Shown: piece by piece, positions 55,724 through 64,000 of the stretch
How the letters are laid out: the number at the start of each line of letters is the position of its first letter
Position numbering within the stretch: position 1 is the stretch's first letter
NCBI GenBank assembly: GCA_027886185.1
Contig: WOAB01000232.1
Span: forward strand, 1,178,001-1,242,000
Source of the DNA: Rheum nobile
Taxonomy: Eukaryota; Streptophyta; Magnoliopsida; Caryophyllales; Polygonaceae
DNA: 64,000 bases
Reading direction: 5' to 3'
Translations under genes and position numbers: made by a program
The notes under the pieces: model-generated
Seen by the model: the letters and a program-made list of their open reading frames with translations, nothing else
Database searches by the model: none
Told to the model about the DNA's origin: nothing

Positions 55724-57684
55724 GACATTCGATCAGATCTTCGTCCACGAACTTCATCCTAGCATCATCGAACTTCTTCTCTTTGGACCTCCAATCATTG
55801 TGGCAAAGTCCACCCACGCCCTTTATGACTTTCCTCAAGTTCGTTTGAAGCTTCTCCGAGAACAAGTACTCCTCATCTGGGAGTGATGCCATCACCCCAA
55901 TTGCGCCATTGGTCGTCCCGAAGAGGACGGTCGGAGTTTTGCTGAATTTGGAGTTAGGCAACCTCTTGACAAGGGAGCCACGACGAAAACAATTTACCAA
56001 TTCCCCAAGGTTGTACTCGGCGACTACTTTGAATCGTTCATTGTATCCTTGGACTGTAAAGATACTGTAATTCTTCTCGGCACCTAGTAAACCTTGTCGT
56101 CCAGGATATGAACTGCCGAGATAATGTTTTTCCTGAACCACCGTGCTCGTTCGGTTATAGCAACTTCATATTGCTGAGGAAAGTACAAATCATATGAGCA
56201 TAAAGGAGAACGAAAAGGCAACACTAGAAATCAGTTAGCAATTAAGAAAACAGAAATGAAAGAGGAGCCAATATAAGGCTTATGGATTGTCAACAAGGAA
56301 ACAAAGTGGACTTACTTCATAAGTTAGTAAGGACATCGACTTCATGAAATCCCCAACTAGAATGAAATCGCCACAAGTATGCGCATACATAGCATGTACA
56401 TTTCGATCATGATTACACTCAGACCGCAAATGACGATTGTTTTTTTGTACTTTTTTTTATCATGACTACCCTCAGGCTGTAACTTACGACTGCTATCCTG
56501 ACCATTTCGATCATGATTACCCTCAGACTGCAACTCACGACTGTTATCCTGTATATTTTGATCATGATTACCCTCAAACTGCAACTCAAGACTGTTATCC
56601 TGAACATTTTGATCATGATTACTCTCAGACTGCAACTCACGATTGCTATCTTGTACATTTTGGTCATGATTACCCTCAGACTGCAACTCAAGACTATTAT
56701 CCTGAACATTTTGATCATGATTACTCTCAGACTACATCTCATGACTGCTATCCTGAACATTTTGATCATGATTACCCTCAGACTGCAACTCACGACTGCT
56801 ATCCTGTACATTTTACTCATGATTACCCTCAGACTGCAGCTTACGACTGCTAACCTGAAGCACCCACTTGTAGAGCTTGATTTTATTATTAATGGCAGCT
56901 AGTAGCTTGCCATTGAATGTGCACTGAGTGAGTTGACTGCCCCTTTTGATTTTTTTGAGCTTTCAGCTGTATCTTGCAGTTACGTGCACTGGATGAGTTG
57001 ACTGCCCCTTCAATTTTTTTTCTCTGCTTCCTGCTGTAGTTTTTCATCTTCTACAATGAAAACCAGAATCCTCCCCTACATTTGATTGTGTCAGAAGGAT
57101 ATAATTGTCAGTACAATATTAAAGGGAGATAACTTTAGTTGTAAATACAGGGCAGGGGATTCCTGCATCATTTTAGCTTCAAGTCCATTAGGTCCAAAAT
57201 ATGTTCCAACGCAGTAATACACATTAGTATCATCTAAGAAAGAGCAACTACATATTGAGCTGTAACATTCAGACTCGCGAAGTTTATACTTTGATTTGGT
57301 GAAGAAAGTCCTGTAGTCCAACAAGCAAACATAGTGCTTTGTAGGAACTGATGCACTATGTTGATTGTACTTCAGACTACACACTGCAAAAGTATTTGTC
57401 TACTTTTGATAGCAGATGCGACGGCATTCCTCTTTCCCAAGGGAGATTGAGCAGATGTCAAGCTTATGAGCATCATCACTTATGCCAATACTAAGGCCAT
57501 CATGAGCATCATCATCAAGAGCACCATCAATTGTGCCAATAGTAAGTATGTCTCCTTCCATAATTGCAAGGCTGAAACACACCAAGTAAAAAGTTAATTA
57601 TTACCCACTAATATGCCAAGGTTACAAGAGGAGAAGATCCTTATAGTAAGAAAGAAGCATAAAGCAAAAAGACCAGTTACCTGT
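55724..57684 (-). pseudogene. Inverted copy of the DDB1-like 3' half
   Basis: On the minus strand from 57684 downward the same exons recur in order: the propeller exon with EGDILTIGTIDGALDD and GISDDAHKLDICSISL, the block SLKYNQHSASVPTKHYVCL, a further 51-bp array (about 56395-56853), and the terminal exon (56176-55724) with LVNCFRRGSLVKRLPNSKF and RKVIKGVGGLCHNDWRS. Differences from the plus-strand copy are scattered substitutions, in-frame changes and small indels, a few per cent overall. The copy stops at ECPPYSSR where the strands switch. Its outer end is cut by the Athila-like LTR at 57685, after the ACCTGT of the exon-intron boundary. Confidence 0.92.
56395..56853 (-). repeat. 51-bp tandem array in the inverted copy
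   Basis: About nine units mirror 54572-55030. In this arm five to six units remain open (for example ELQSEGNHDRNGQDSSRKLQ). The equal copy number shows the array predates the inversion. Confidence 0.9.
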
Positions 57685-58474
57685 TGATGTGGCTAAAACG
57701 TACTCGTAAGTATAGGGGATTAGTTGTAATAGTCAAGTGTCGATCCCACAGAGACCAATGTAATATTAATTGAAACACTATCAATGAACTAGGCTGAAAA
57801 TATATGAAATTTGAGAAAATTATAAATAAGCTAACTAATAAAAACAAATAAAAATGATAAAATCAATGAGATAAATGTGTCTAAGGGTAAAGATCACTGC
57901 AACGATGCAACAATAAATAAAATCACAATTCACCTGAATCTAGTCCAAATTATTTGAAGGTAGGCTATCTAAGGTAATCTACGAACTCCTTTCAGACGAT
58001 AGTAAACGTGCATTGACTAAACTAACAATCGTTCTCGCGCAGAGCTAATCTCATCCAAACCCTTTAACGCACTTAGAGTCTAGGAATAAACTGAAATAAC
58101 ATTCGTTGTCGCGCTTCGCTAATCCAACTCAAACCTAGAACATCTATGATAGCCTATTAATCCTCAAGAGTAATTAAGTTGTCGTCGCACAAATAACACT
58201 CAGGTTCAATTCCTAGGATTACAGTAGAAGTTATGACCTCTCAGTCTCAAACCCTACCTGACTACCTATTAAAGTTATCACCTTTCAGTCTCAAACCCTA
58301 ATAGGATCCAATTCGCATAAGCTACTATGGGTATAAAGCATCTAGAAATGAATCAAATATTATTTCAATTCAGGCAAATAAATAATTCTAATTACATACG
58401 CATCGTCGGGATCACCCCAACCTTAGATCTAGAAATTTAGCCAAACATGATTGAATACATATTCAATAGATTTA

Positions 58475-58911
58475 GGACCCGTTCGATAAGTTATTTTGGG
58501 GGTAGTAGCGGAGAGTGGAAGTAGCAAATTCATCTCTCTCACCGCCTCTTGGACGTGTTCGGCATGTCGTTTGGAGCAAATGGAAGGAAGTTGAACGAAG
58601 TGGAGGAAAATGGGTATTTCAACTCCCTCACTGTCATTCTCTTACCCTACCCCCCCAAGGTAAGGAAGTGTAAGCGAGTGGAATAAATCCGCATTTGCCC
58701 CTGAAAATCCCATTTACCCCCCAAATTTTTTATACCCTTTTTGGTAATTATACATCCAAATACCTAACTTTAACTCGTCTAAATTACTACTTACCGAACA
58801 CGTTATTTTTTAACTTCAACTCGTATTTTCACTTCAACTCCTACTTTCACTTCCACTTCAACTCCTACTTTCACTTTCACTCGATTTTGCTACTACTTAC
58901 CGAACGGATCC
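58475..58911. mobile_element. PIF/Harbinger-type MITE
   Basis: Terminal inverted repeats GGACCCGTTCGATAAGT and (reverse complement) GGATCCGTTCGGTAAGT are flanked by TTA on both sides (58472-58474 and 58912-58914), the 3-bp target of this superfamily. It is 437 bp and non-coding. Confidence 0.87.
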
Positions 58912-59369
58912 TTAGACTAGCCAACAATATATATAAATTATTCAATAAATACCAGAGATGTTAATCTCAATGTAGAAATAATCCACGTTGACAAAGGCTA
59001 GAATAATAATACTAAAATCTTCAAAGTGCTAAAGCATAAAAATCCCTTCTTGAAATTCCCCCAGGACGTACTGCGGCTGTCGAGCTAAAAAAAAAAGACA
59101 AAAGCTAAAACTCAACTCAAACTCTAAAGAACAAACCTTCGTGATGATAAAATAATAAACTAACATAATCTAATTAACCTAAAACTAATCCTAAAGCTAC
59201 CGGCCGCTTCTCCCTCCAAAGTGCAGTCCAAGTGGGCTGCGCAAATCCAAGCCCATAAACTTCATAATTAACCATCCTTAGGAATTTTAACCCCTTAAGG
59301 AGGGTCAAATAGCAAGTTTGGACTCCTAATTAAATAAATTAGCTCTTTGATTCCCTAAGCCTTTAAAAA

Positions 59370-59420
59370 TTCCTAAACCCTAAATCCTACACCCTAAATC
59401 CTAACCCTTAAACCCTAAAA
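59370..59420. repeat. Degenerate telomere-like repeats in LTR
   Basis: About six CCTAAACCCTAAATCCTA-type units resemble TTTAGGG repeats in reverse. Their position within an LTR suggests local slippage rather than a telomere relic. Confidence 0.55.
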
Positions 59421-59877
59421 AAAACACTTCTATCCCCTTTTGGGCCATATGTGTAGTAATAGGGAGTCATACTTGCAATTTTGAAAAAAAATGAGCATAA
59501 ACTTGCTATTTTTTTCCCCTTAAGGGACTCTTCACGCCCAGTTTTCTCCATAATTAACCTCTCTAGTGGCCCACCAAATCAACTCAATTAACGTCTAGCC
59601 TTTTCGTCCTTCTGGTTTTGGTTTGACAACGAATTTCACAATAGTTTATCATCAACAAACTTGACCGGAACCACATTATTCAGTCACTTGTCTCAATAAT
59701 AATCTCGTACCACCTTTAAATTGCTTCTAAAATACCTGAAACATATAAAAATACGAGTCTAGACTCTGAATATAAAATAATATAAAATTAATTAATAAAA
59801 ATATAAAATACGCATAAAAATGACATAATCTAATATGCAACTAGACTACTAAAATATGTATAAATTAGGTGTTATCA

Positions 59878-60905
59878 AATTCTCCTAAGCTTAAACCTTG
59901 CTTGTCCTCAAGCAAGAACGTAGTTTAAAATTCCACAAGAAATACAAATGTTGACTCTGCCTAATTAATATCCAAGCAAGTTCATGAAAACTTAAATATT
60001 TAACAATGTAATCATCAAAACATTCAAATAATCATTAAAGAGACTAAGGAGAACATCCATTCTAGACCTCACTTAGGATAAAGAATAAGAATCACTCTTA
60101 CTCATGTGTTTAGGGATAAGTGTTTTCGCTCAAATCTCTACTTTGAAAACTCATCTACCATAATCTTACATCAGTGTCTTAAATCTCCACCACTAGGGAC
60201 CTTATACATGACATAAATCAAGAGGACTTTTATTGGGTTGTAATGAGACCAAGTAAAAAAAAAGGTAAGGATATAATTTGATCATGTGGTGCTAAATTCG
60301 GAAAAGAGGACTAACCAAGACAACACCAAACCTGAAGGATTTCACATACCATTCTTCTCAACAAAACATCCTTTATTCTTGGCTCTTTTTTTTCATTCTT
60401 ATTTTTTCATTTTTTTTTCAACTACTTTCTTTCTTCTTCTTTTTTCATTTTTTTTTTCAAAAGCCAAAACACTTTCAACTATAACACACCAAATAAATAA
60501 CTCCCCCAAGCTTGGCTTGCAACCATTAAAACAAACAAAGAAATCATCCTAATTCCCGGATGGGTAAAAGACTAATCATTAGGCTCAGATGTTTTTGTGG
60601 AGCTTCCAAAGAAATAGGCTAATTAGGTTCAATGGGCTTCAAGCAGAGGAATAATATATAAGGGTGGTAAAGGGAAATATAAGCTAATAAAAATAATGCC
60701 TCAATCATTTTTATATCATGCACAAGAGTCATTAACGTGTCCTCAAAATAAGTTCTAAACGCAAGTTCTAGAGATAAAGCAATCAAAGTGAGAATCACAC
60801 ACAAAAAGAAATAAGAAGACTCAGTTATGTGCAGTCCTAAGGCTCAGAAGCTCACAAATAGTTTGTCTAGAATTTCAGTCCTAACTAGTCTCAATAAATG
60901 ACTAA
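59878..60905 (-). other. 3' untranslated region of Athila-like element 3
   Basis: Non-coding, AT-rich, with long CT/T tracts at 60380-60460 that mirror the purine run of element 1. No gene is seen. Confidence 0.6.
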
Positions 60906-61905
60906 GGGTCTGTTCGGTTCGCAGAGACTGAATTGAACTGAAACTGAACTGAGTATTAAACTGAATTGAAACAGTAGGGTAAAATTTAAGCTGACGAGAA
61001 TTAGACTGAAAACTGAACTGAAATAGATGACTGAATACAATAAAACGCGTTCGATTTGTCCCGACTTAACCAAACTGAAAAATCATTAAAATTTCCAAAT
61101 TACCCCCAAATTAAAATCTAAGCTTTGCCTCGTCCCTGCTTCCTCTTCCCTCCATTAATCATCTGCTAGGGTTACCGTCTCCCTCCAATCCGATCATCTG
61201 GGAGGTAGTTGCTTGTTGTTGCATATCAGAGGACGAGCACGACGCCGACTCCGTCACCGATGTCTCTCGCTCCGAGATCATGAGCTTCTTGAGCGACAGC
61301 CGGATCGAAACCGGCTCCAGTGATTTCGCATCAGGATTTCCCCTCCAAAATCGGCGCCTGCGAAAGAATCGAGAAAATTTTGCCGTTAAAGTCGAATTCG
61401 TTGCGCCAATCGGTGTCGGCGAAGACCAGATCGGTGTTGAAGATAGGGAATAGAGGCCTGATCTGGCCGTCGTTGAAGATCTCGTCAGCAGAAACCGGTG
61501 AGAAGTCCTCTCCCCGGCCGGGAACAGGAAACTCGAAGCTGAGGAGGACGCCGGAGAAGAAGGGGGACGCCGGAGAAGAAGGAGATAGATGATGCTGGAG
61601 CCAAAAGATGAACAACGAGAAAGAGAAAGGGAACGATCTGAAGAAATGAAGCAAGGGCATCGGGTTGTAAATTGTGTTGCTTTGATGTTTTTTTTTTAAG
61701 TTCAGTCACCATTATTCAAAAAAGTCAGGGATGATAGCTTAATTTTTTGGAGTAAGTTAAGTCACTTTAAGTCAATTTAAGTCGACTTAAATTTTTGGCG
61801 AACCGAACGAGTTTTGTAAGTAAGTTAAGTCATTCTGACTTAATTTTTTGATTAAGTTCAGTTAAGTCACGTTAAGTCGACTTATGTGGCAAACCGAACG
61901 GACCC
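60906..61905. mobile_element. 1-kb PIF/Harbinger-type MITE carrying a gene fragment (Pack-type)
   Basis: Terminal repeats GGGTCTGTTCGGTTCGC and (reverse complement) GGGTCCGTTCGGTTTGCC are flanked by TAA at 60903-60905 and 61906-61908. Subterminal AAGTCGACTTAA-like palindromes lie near the right end. The centre (about 61130-61660) is GC-rich and contains a DUF1645-like coding piece on the minus strand. No transposase is present. Confidence 0.85.
61333..61545 (-). pseudogene. DUF1645-like gene fragment
   Basis: The minus strand reads FEFPVPGRGEDFSPVSADEI followed by FNDGQIRPLFPIFNTDLVF. The core SADEIF..GQIRP.FP.FN is the signature of plant DUF1645 proteins, a family of unknown biochemical role. 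Beyond the stop at 61331, another frame of the same strand continues with IRLSLKKLM and SERETSVTES, which fits the next conserved block after a frameshift. The piece is intronless and lies wholly inside the MITE. Confidence 0.75.
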
Positions 61906-62689
61906 TAAATACATACTCTAACTCAAACATTGAAAAATATAAAAATTATTATCAACATGCTTAAAATCAATTACAATATCAACAACCAATATATTTCAAA
62001 TTACAATATCAACAACCAATATATTTCAAGGGGAATTTATGCAAGACAAACAAACAAAGCAAAGCATGAGAATCATATCAAACACCTAAAATGCAATGCC
62101 CATGATGCATGAAATGTTATGCAAAGTGAAAAAAAAATGACAAAGATCACTAAATTGCAAACGAAGTTACACCATGAAATTATCCATTCTCCAAGCTTAA
62201 ACTCTACATTGTCCCCAATGTAAAAATAAAAGAACGAGGAAAAGAAACTCACAGGCAGTCAGGCGTCATCGGATGATCCTGGGTTGAAAAAATTAGTGCA
62301 AGTACACAAAGATTCAAGCAGCATCCCTCTGAAAATGGCACCGTGCACAACAAATACAAAGCAAACCCCAAGAACAAGACTACACATTCCAGTATTCAAT
62401 AGGCATAAAAATATAATTACATGCTTAGACAAGAATTAAACACATGTTCAGCACAAAAACAAAAAATAAAGATTAGTCCAAATCTAAGCACGAACACGTC
62501 ACAAATTCTCCACTGCAAACAATATCGAATGTTAGTTAACACTAATTAAGCATAGAACTATTCCATTATGATATAAGCAAAGTCAATACTCAGCACTTTC
62601 AACTACTAAAGTAAATCTTCCCTACGGACACAAATAAAACAATCTCCCATTGAAAACACAAAGACATCATTAAATTAAAGAATCACTAA

Positions 62690-63240
62690 ACCTTCAGGAG
62701 GGCTGCACAGCACTGGTGGTGATGACAGGGAAGGAACGCGCCGGAGTTGGTGTGCGGTTGGGGTCGGTCCGGTCGCGCGGCTCGGCTGGGTTCAAGCAGG
62801 GGCGCCGGGATTGCAGCAGGTGGGTCGTGGCCGGCGGTCTGGTGCAGGGGAGGAGGTGAGGCGTGTTGGTTGGGCGCGGAGGTGCAGATCCGCGAGTCGG
62901 GGGCAGAAGCGGCTCGGTGTGGTTGTGAGGAAGGTCCGAGCGAGGTTGTGGGCGGGTGTCGTGGTGAGAAAGAGAGTGGTTGAAGATGATGGATGCTCGG
63001 GAAGATGGTGTTTTGGTGCTGCAGCGGCAGAGACAGGAAAAGAAACAGAGGGAGGAAGAAAGAAAAAGGAAAATAAAATAAAACAAAACCAAAAGGAGTT
63101 CTGAGAAAATCGACGGTGCTTGTATGATAGTTTCTGGTGGAACGCACGGGATGTGGCACGGGATGTTACAAACCGTGCCGCATCCCAGAGAGCAACCCTT
63201 TTTTTTGTTTTTTTAAGATTAAAGAAAATAAAATAAAATT
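62690..63240. other. GC-rich block inserted in Athila-like element 3
   Basis: A segment rich in GGTCGG/GCGGCTCGG words interrupts the AT-rich 3' region between the integrase tail and the UTR. Its open frames are Pro/His/Ser-rich on the minus strand and Gly/Arg-rich on the plus strand, with no family match. It may be captured host promoter or leader DNA. Confidence 0.4.
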
Positions 63241-63299
63241 TACTTTGGGTAATAAGTGTTTGTTTTAGGTCGTCAGCTAGACCTTCATCAGTGTTAGGG

Positions 63300-63971
63300 A
63301 CTCGGATCGGGTGGGTCGGTGACACCCAACTCAATCGGATCAGACTCTTTGTAAGGCTTTAGTCGAATTTTGCGCACTCTGAAATATCCCGAGTTCTTAT
63401 GCCATAGCTCAATAGAATCATTTTGAAGAACTCGGTTCAGGTATTATGGACCGGACTATCTCGTGCTCTTGCTTCCCGGAAACATACTCGACTTATGATG
63501 ATAGAGAATCACTTGATCCCCTTCCTTAAACTCAACTCGACCCCGTTCAGCAGAGCTTCTTTTTCTCTTTTTCCGTCTACTCCGACCTTTTATTAGTGAA
63601 TTAGCCTCCACCCTAGGGTCTTGGATTTCCAATGTAATTTGTGGTGACAGAGCTACATCGGACAATATATCAGGAAGCTTTTCTTGCACCTTGCAGCAAG
63701 TATTAGTGCTAGCGGTCGGGGTAGCGTTATGTGATAGCTCAAACTCATCAAGCATAAGGTCCTCCTTGGTCAGATGGGTAGGCTCTCTTCTATCCAAATG
63801 CGGCACTTCCCATTCTTTTTCAACCCGTTGTAAAATAGCAATGCAATGTCCAATATAATGCACTTCAGGTGGCTCTACAGACAATTTTGGATTAACCAAC
63901 TCAACAATTTGATCTTCTAGCTTTTGATTTTGAGTGGTTAATGTATCTACTCGAGTCCTCAAAAAGTCCAC
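63300..63971 (-). pseudogene. Integrase C-terminal region of Athila-like element 3
   Basis: The minus-strand frame from 63971 holds a coiled segment (FLRTRVDTLTTQNQKLEDQI), an acidic linker, and the integrase tail FKEGDQVILYHHKSSMFPGS. A stop at 63454 precedes the continuation LWHKNSGYFRV, RKIRLKPY and TDPPDP, clearly homologous to 20870-21140 of element 1. The integrase catalytic core would lie to the right, beyond 64000. The coiled segment before the tail suggests the same kind of internal pol deletion as in element 1. Confidence 0.78.
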
Positions 63972-64000
63972 CGTACTTAAAAGAGATGAATATTGGGTTG

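Larger units (their letters stand above)
47144..55745 (+). pseudogene. DDB1-like gene remnant (UV-damaged DNA-binding protein 1)
   Basis: At least 13 spliceable exons match DDB1 in order: 47144-47254 (KCTRIEIHSYT), 47326-47417, 47625-47737 (DPNHKLIGVYGYFG), 47912-47987 (ARPTIVVLYK), 48062-48274 (GANLLMPVPPPLCGV), 48312-48420 (LGETSIASTISYL), 48592-48718 (DFCVVDQERHVQGQVVTCSG), 48800-49015, 49364-49474, 49557-49823 (RIFSLPDLVLM), 49913-50017 joined to 53549-53718 (SERPTVIYSCKKKL), 53828-54243, 54344-55102 and 55244-55745 (EYHIRELVNCFRRGSLVKRL, KVIKGVGGL). DDB1 is the triple beta-propeller adaptor of CUL4 ubiquitin ligases. The first exon and an exon between GDSQ and DFCVV are absent, exon 3 is degenerate, and a copia element, in-frame repeats and stops disrupt the rest. 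The remnant is therefore a pseudogene of an old paralogue or captured copy. Confidence 0.9.
57685..59877 (-). repeat. 3' LTR of Athila-like element 3
   Basis: This 2193-bp LTR includes a 437-bp MITE. TCGATCCCACAGAGACC near 57742 is a recurrent motif of Tat/Athila LTR ends. Degenerate telomere-like CCCTAAA units lie at 59370-59420. Confidence 0.82.
57685..64000 (-). mobile_element. Athila-like Ty3/gypsy element 3, 3' part (runs off window)
   Basis: The minus-strand 3' LTR is 57685-59877 (TGATGTGGC to GGTGTTATCA in plus orientation). Next to it lies a tract reading AGCTTAGGAGAATT and, further in, GCTTGAGGACAAGCAAGG, the same 3' end layout as Athila-like element 1. The internal region carries the CTACATTGTCCCCAATGT inverted word (about 62204-62222) and the integrase C terminus (63300-63971). 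The 5' part and second LTR are outside the window. Two MITEs are nested inside. The predicted target duplication is CCTGT/ACCTG at 57680-57684. Confidence 0.85.

Noticed and set aside
53717..57684. Assembly artefact as explanation of the DDB1 foldback
   Set aside because: The arms differ by scattered substitutions and indels, which a chimeric read or mis-join would not produce.
62686..63159. 157-residue Pro/His-rich minus-strand frame
   Set aside because: All three minus frames and the plus frames are open through this GC-rich block, so openness is not evidence of coding.

Overview
This window looks like repeat-rich, gene-poor nuclear DNA from a flowering plant, most likely a eudicot. The evidence is nested LTR retrotransposons with plant-type primer-binding sites (initiator-Met tRNA and Asp tRNA), a Cassandra element carrying plant 5S rRNA sequence, hAT, CACTA and PIF/Harbinger DNA transposons, GT-AG introns, and gene remnants that match plant families. 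These families are CDPK, TRB/SMH Myb, ERD6-like sugar transporter, CCS copper chaperone, DDB1 and DUF1645. I see no intact host gene, rRNA gene, tRNA gene or CRISPR array. Gene identities rest on recognising protein motifs by eye, not on a search.

Layout from left to right. 1-887 holds no recognised feature. 893-3972 is a complete minus-strand LTR element that encodes only Gag (TR-GAG type, TSD AAGGA). 4149-6580 is a decayed hAT transposase whose BED finger is split by a Cassandra element (4377-4897, TSD GGTAC). 7156 to about 12700 is a candidate minus-strand Helitron carrying exon fragments of a CPK13-like kinase, a TRB Myb protein, an ERD6-like transporter and an unknown membrane protein. 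12855-13380 is a gutted Ty3/gypsy fragment that abuts a CACTA terminus at 13384. A short exon of unknown origin lies at 14586-14733.

15234-36988 is one 21.8-kb Ty1/copia insertion on the minus strand with TSD TGCTT. Its left LTR is 950 bp. Its right LTR has grown to 4266 bp by 14 tandem copies of a 259-bp unit. Nested inside it are an RT-less Athila-like element (16748-24115, plus strand) flanked by an unusual 166-bp direct duplication, and a one-LTR Athila-like derivative (26533-30073, minus strand) containing a 965-bp near-perfect palindrome. To the right are the last two exons of a CCS-like gene (37281-38062) and two orphan exons (38683-39091).

39585-44690 is a foldback-like element with terminal inverted repeats of about 300 bp around a minisatellite array of about 3.8 kb. 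44791-46952 is a putative non-autonomous hAT. 47144-55745 is a DDB1-like pseudogene of about 14 exons, interrupted in a coding exon by an integrase-deleted copia (50018-53543). One of its exons carries nine copies of a 17-codon repeat. The 3' part of this pseudogene is followed directly by its own inverted copy (55724-57684), giving a foldback of about 4 kb. The inverted copy is cut by a third Athila-like element (57685 to beyond the window end) that itself holds two PIF/Harbinger-type MITEs, one with a DUF1645-like gene fragment.

The genes here do not form a pathway. The unifying theme is transposable-element biology. Four retroelement copies keep gag but have lost polymerase or integrase segments. 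Three separate inverted structures could give double-stranded RNA. Several captured host-gene fragments could feed small-RNA pathways.
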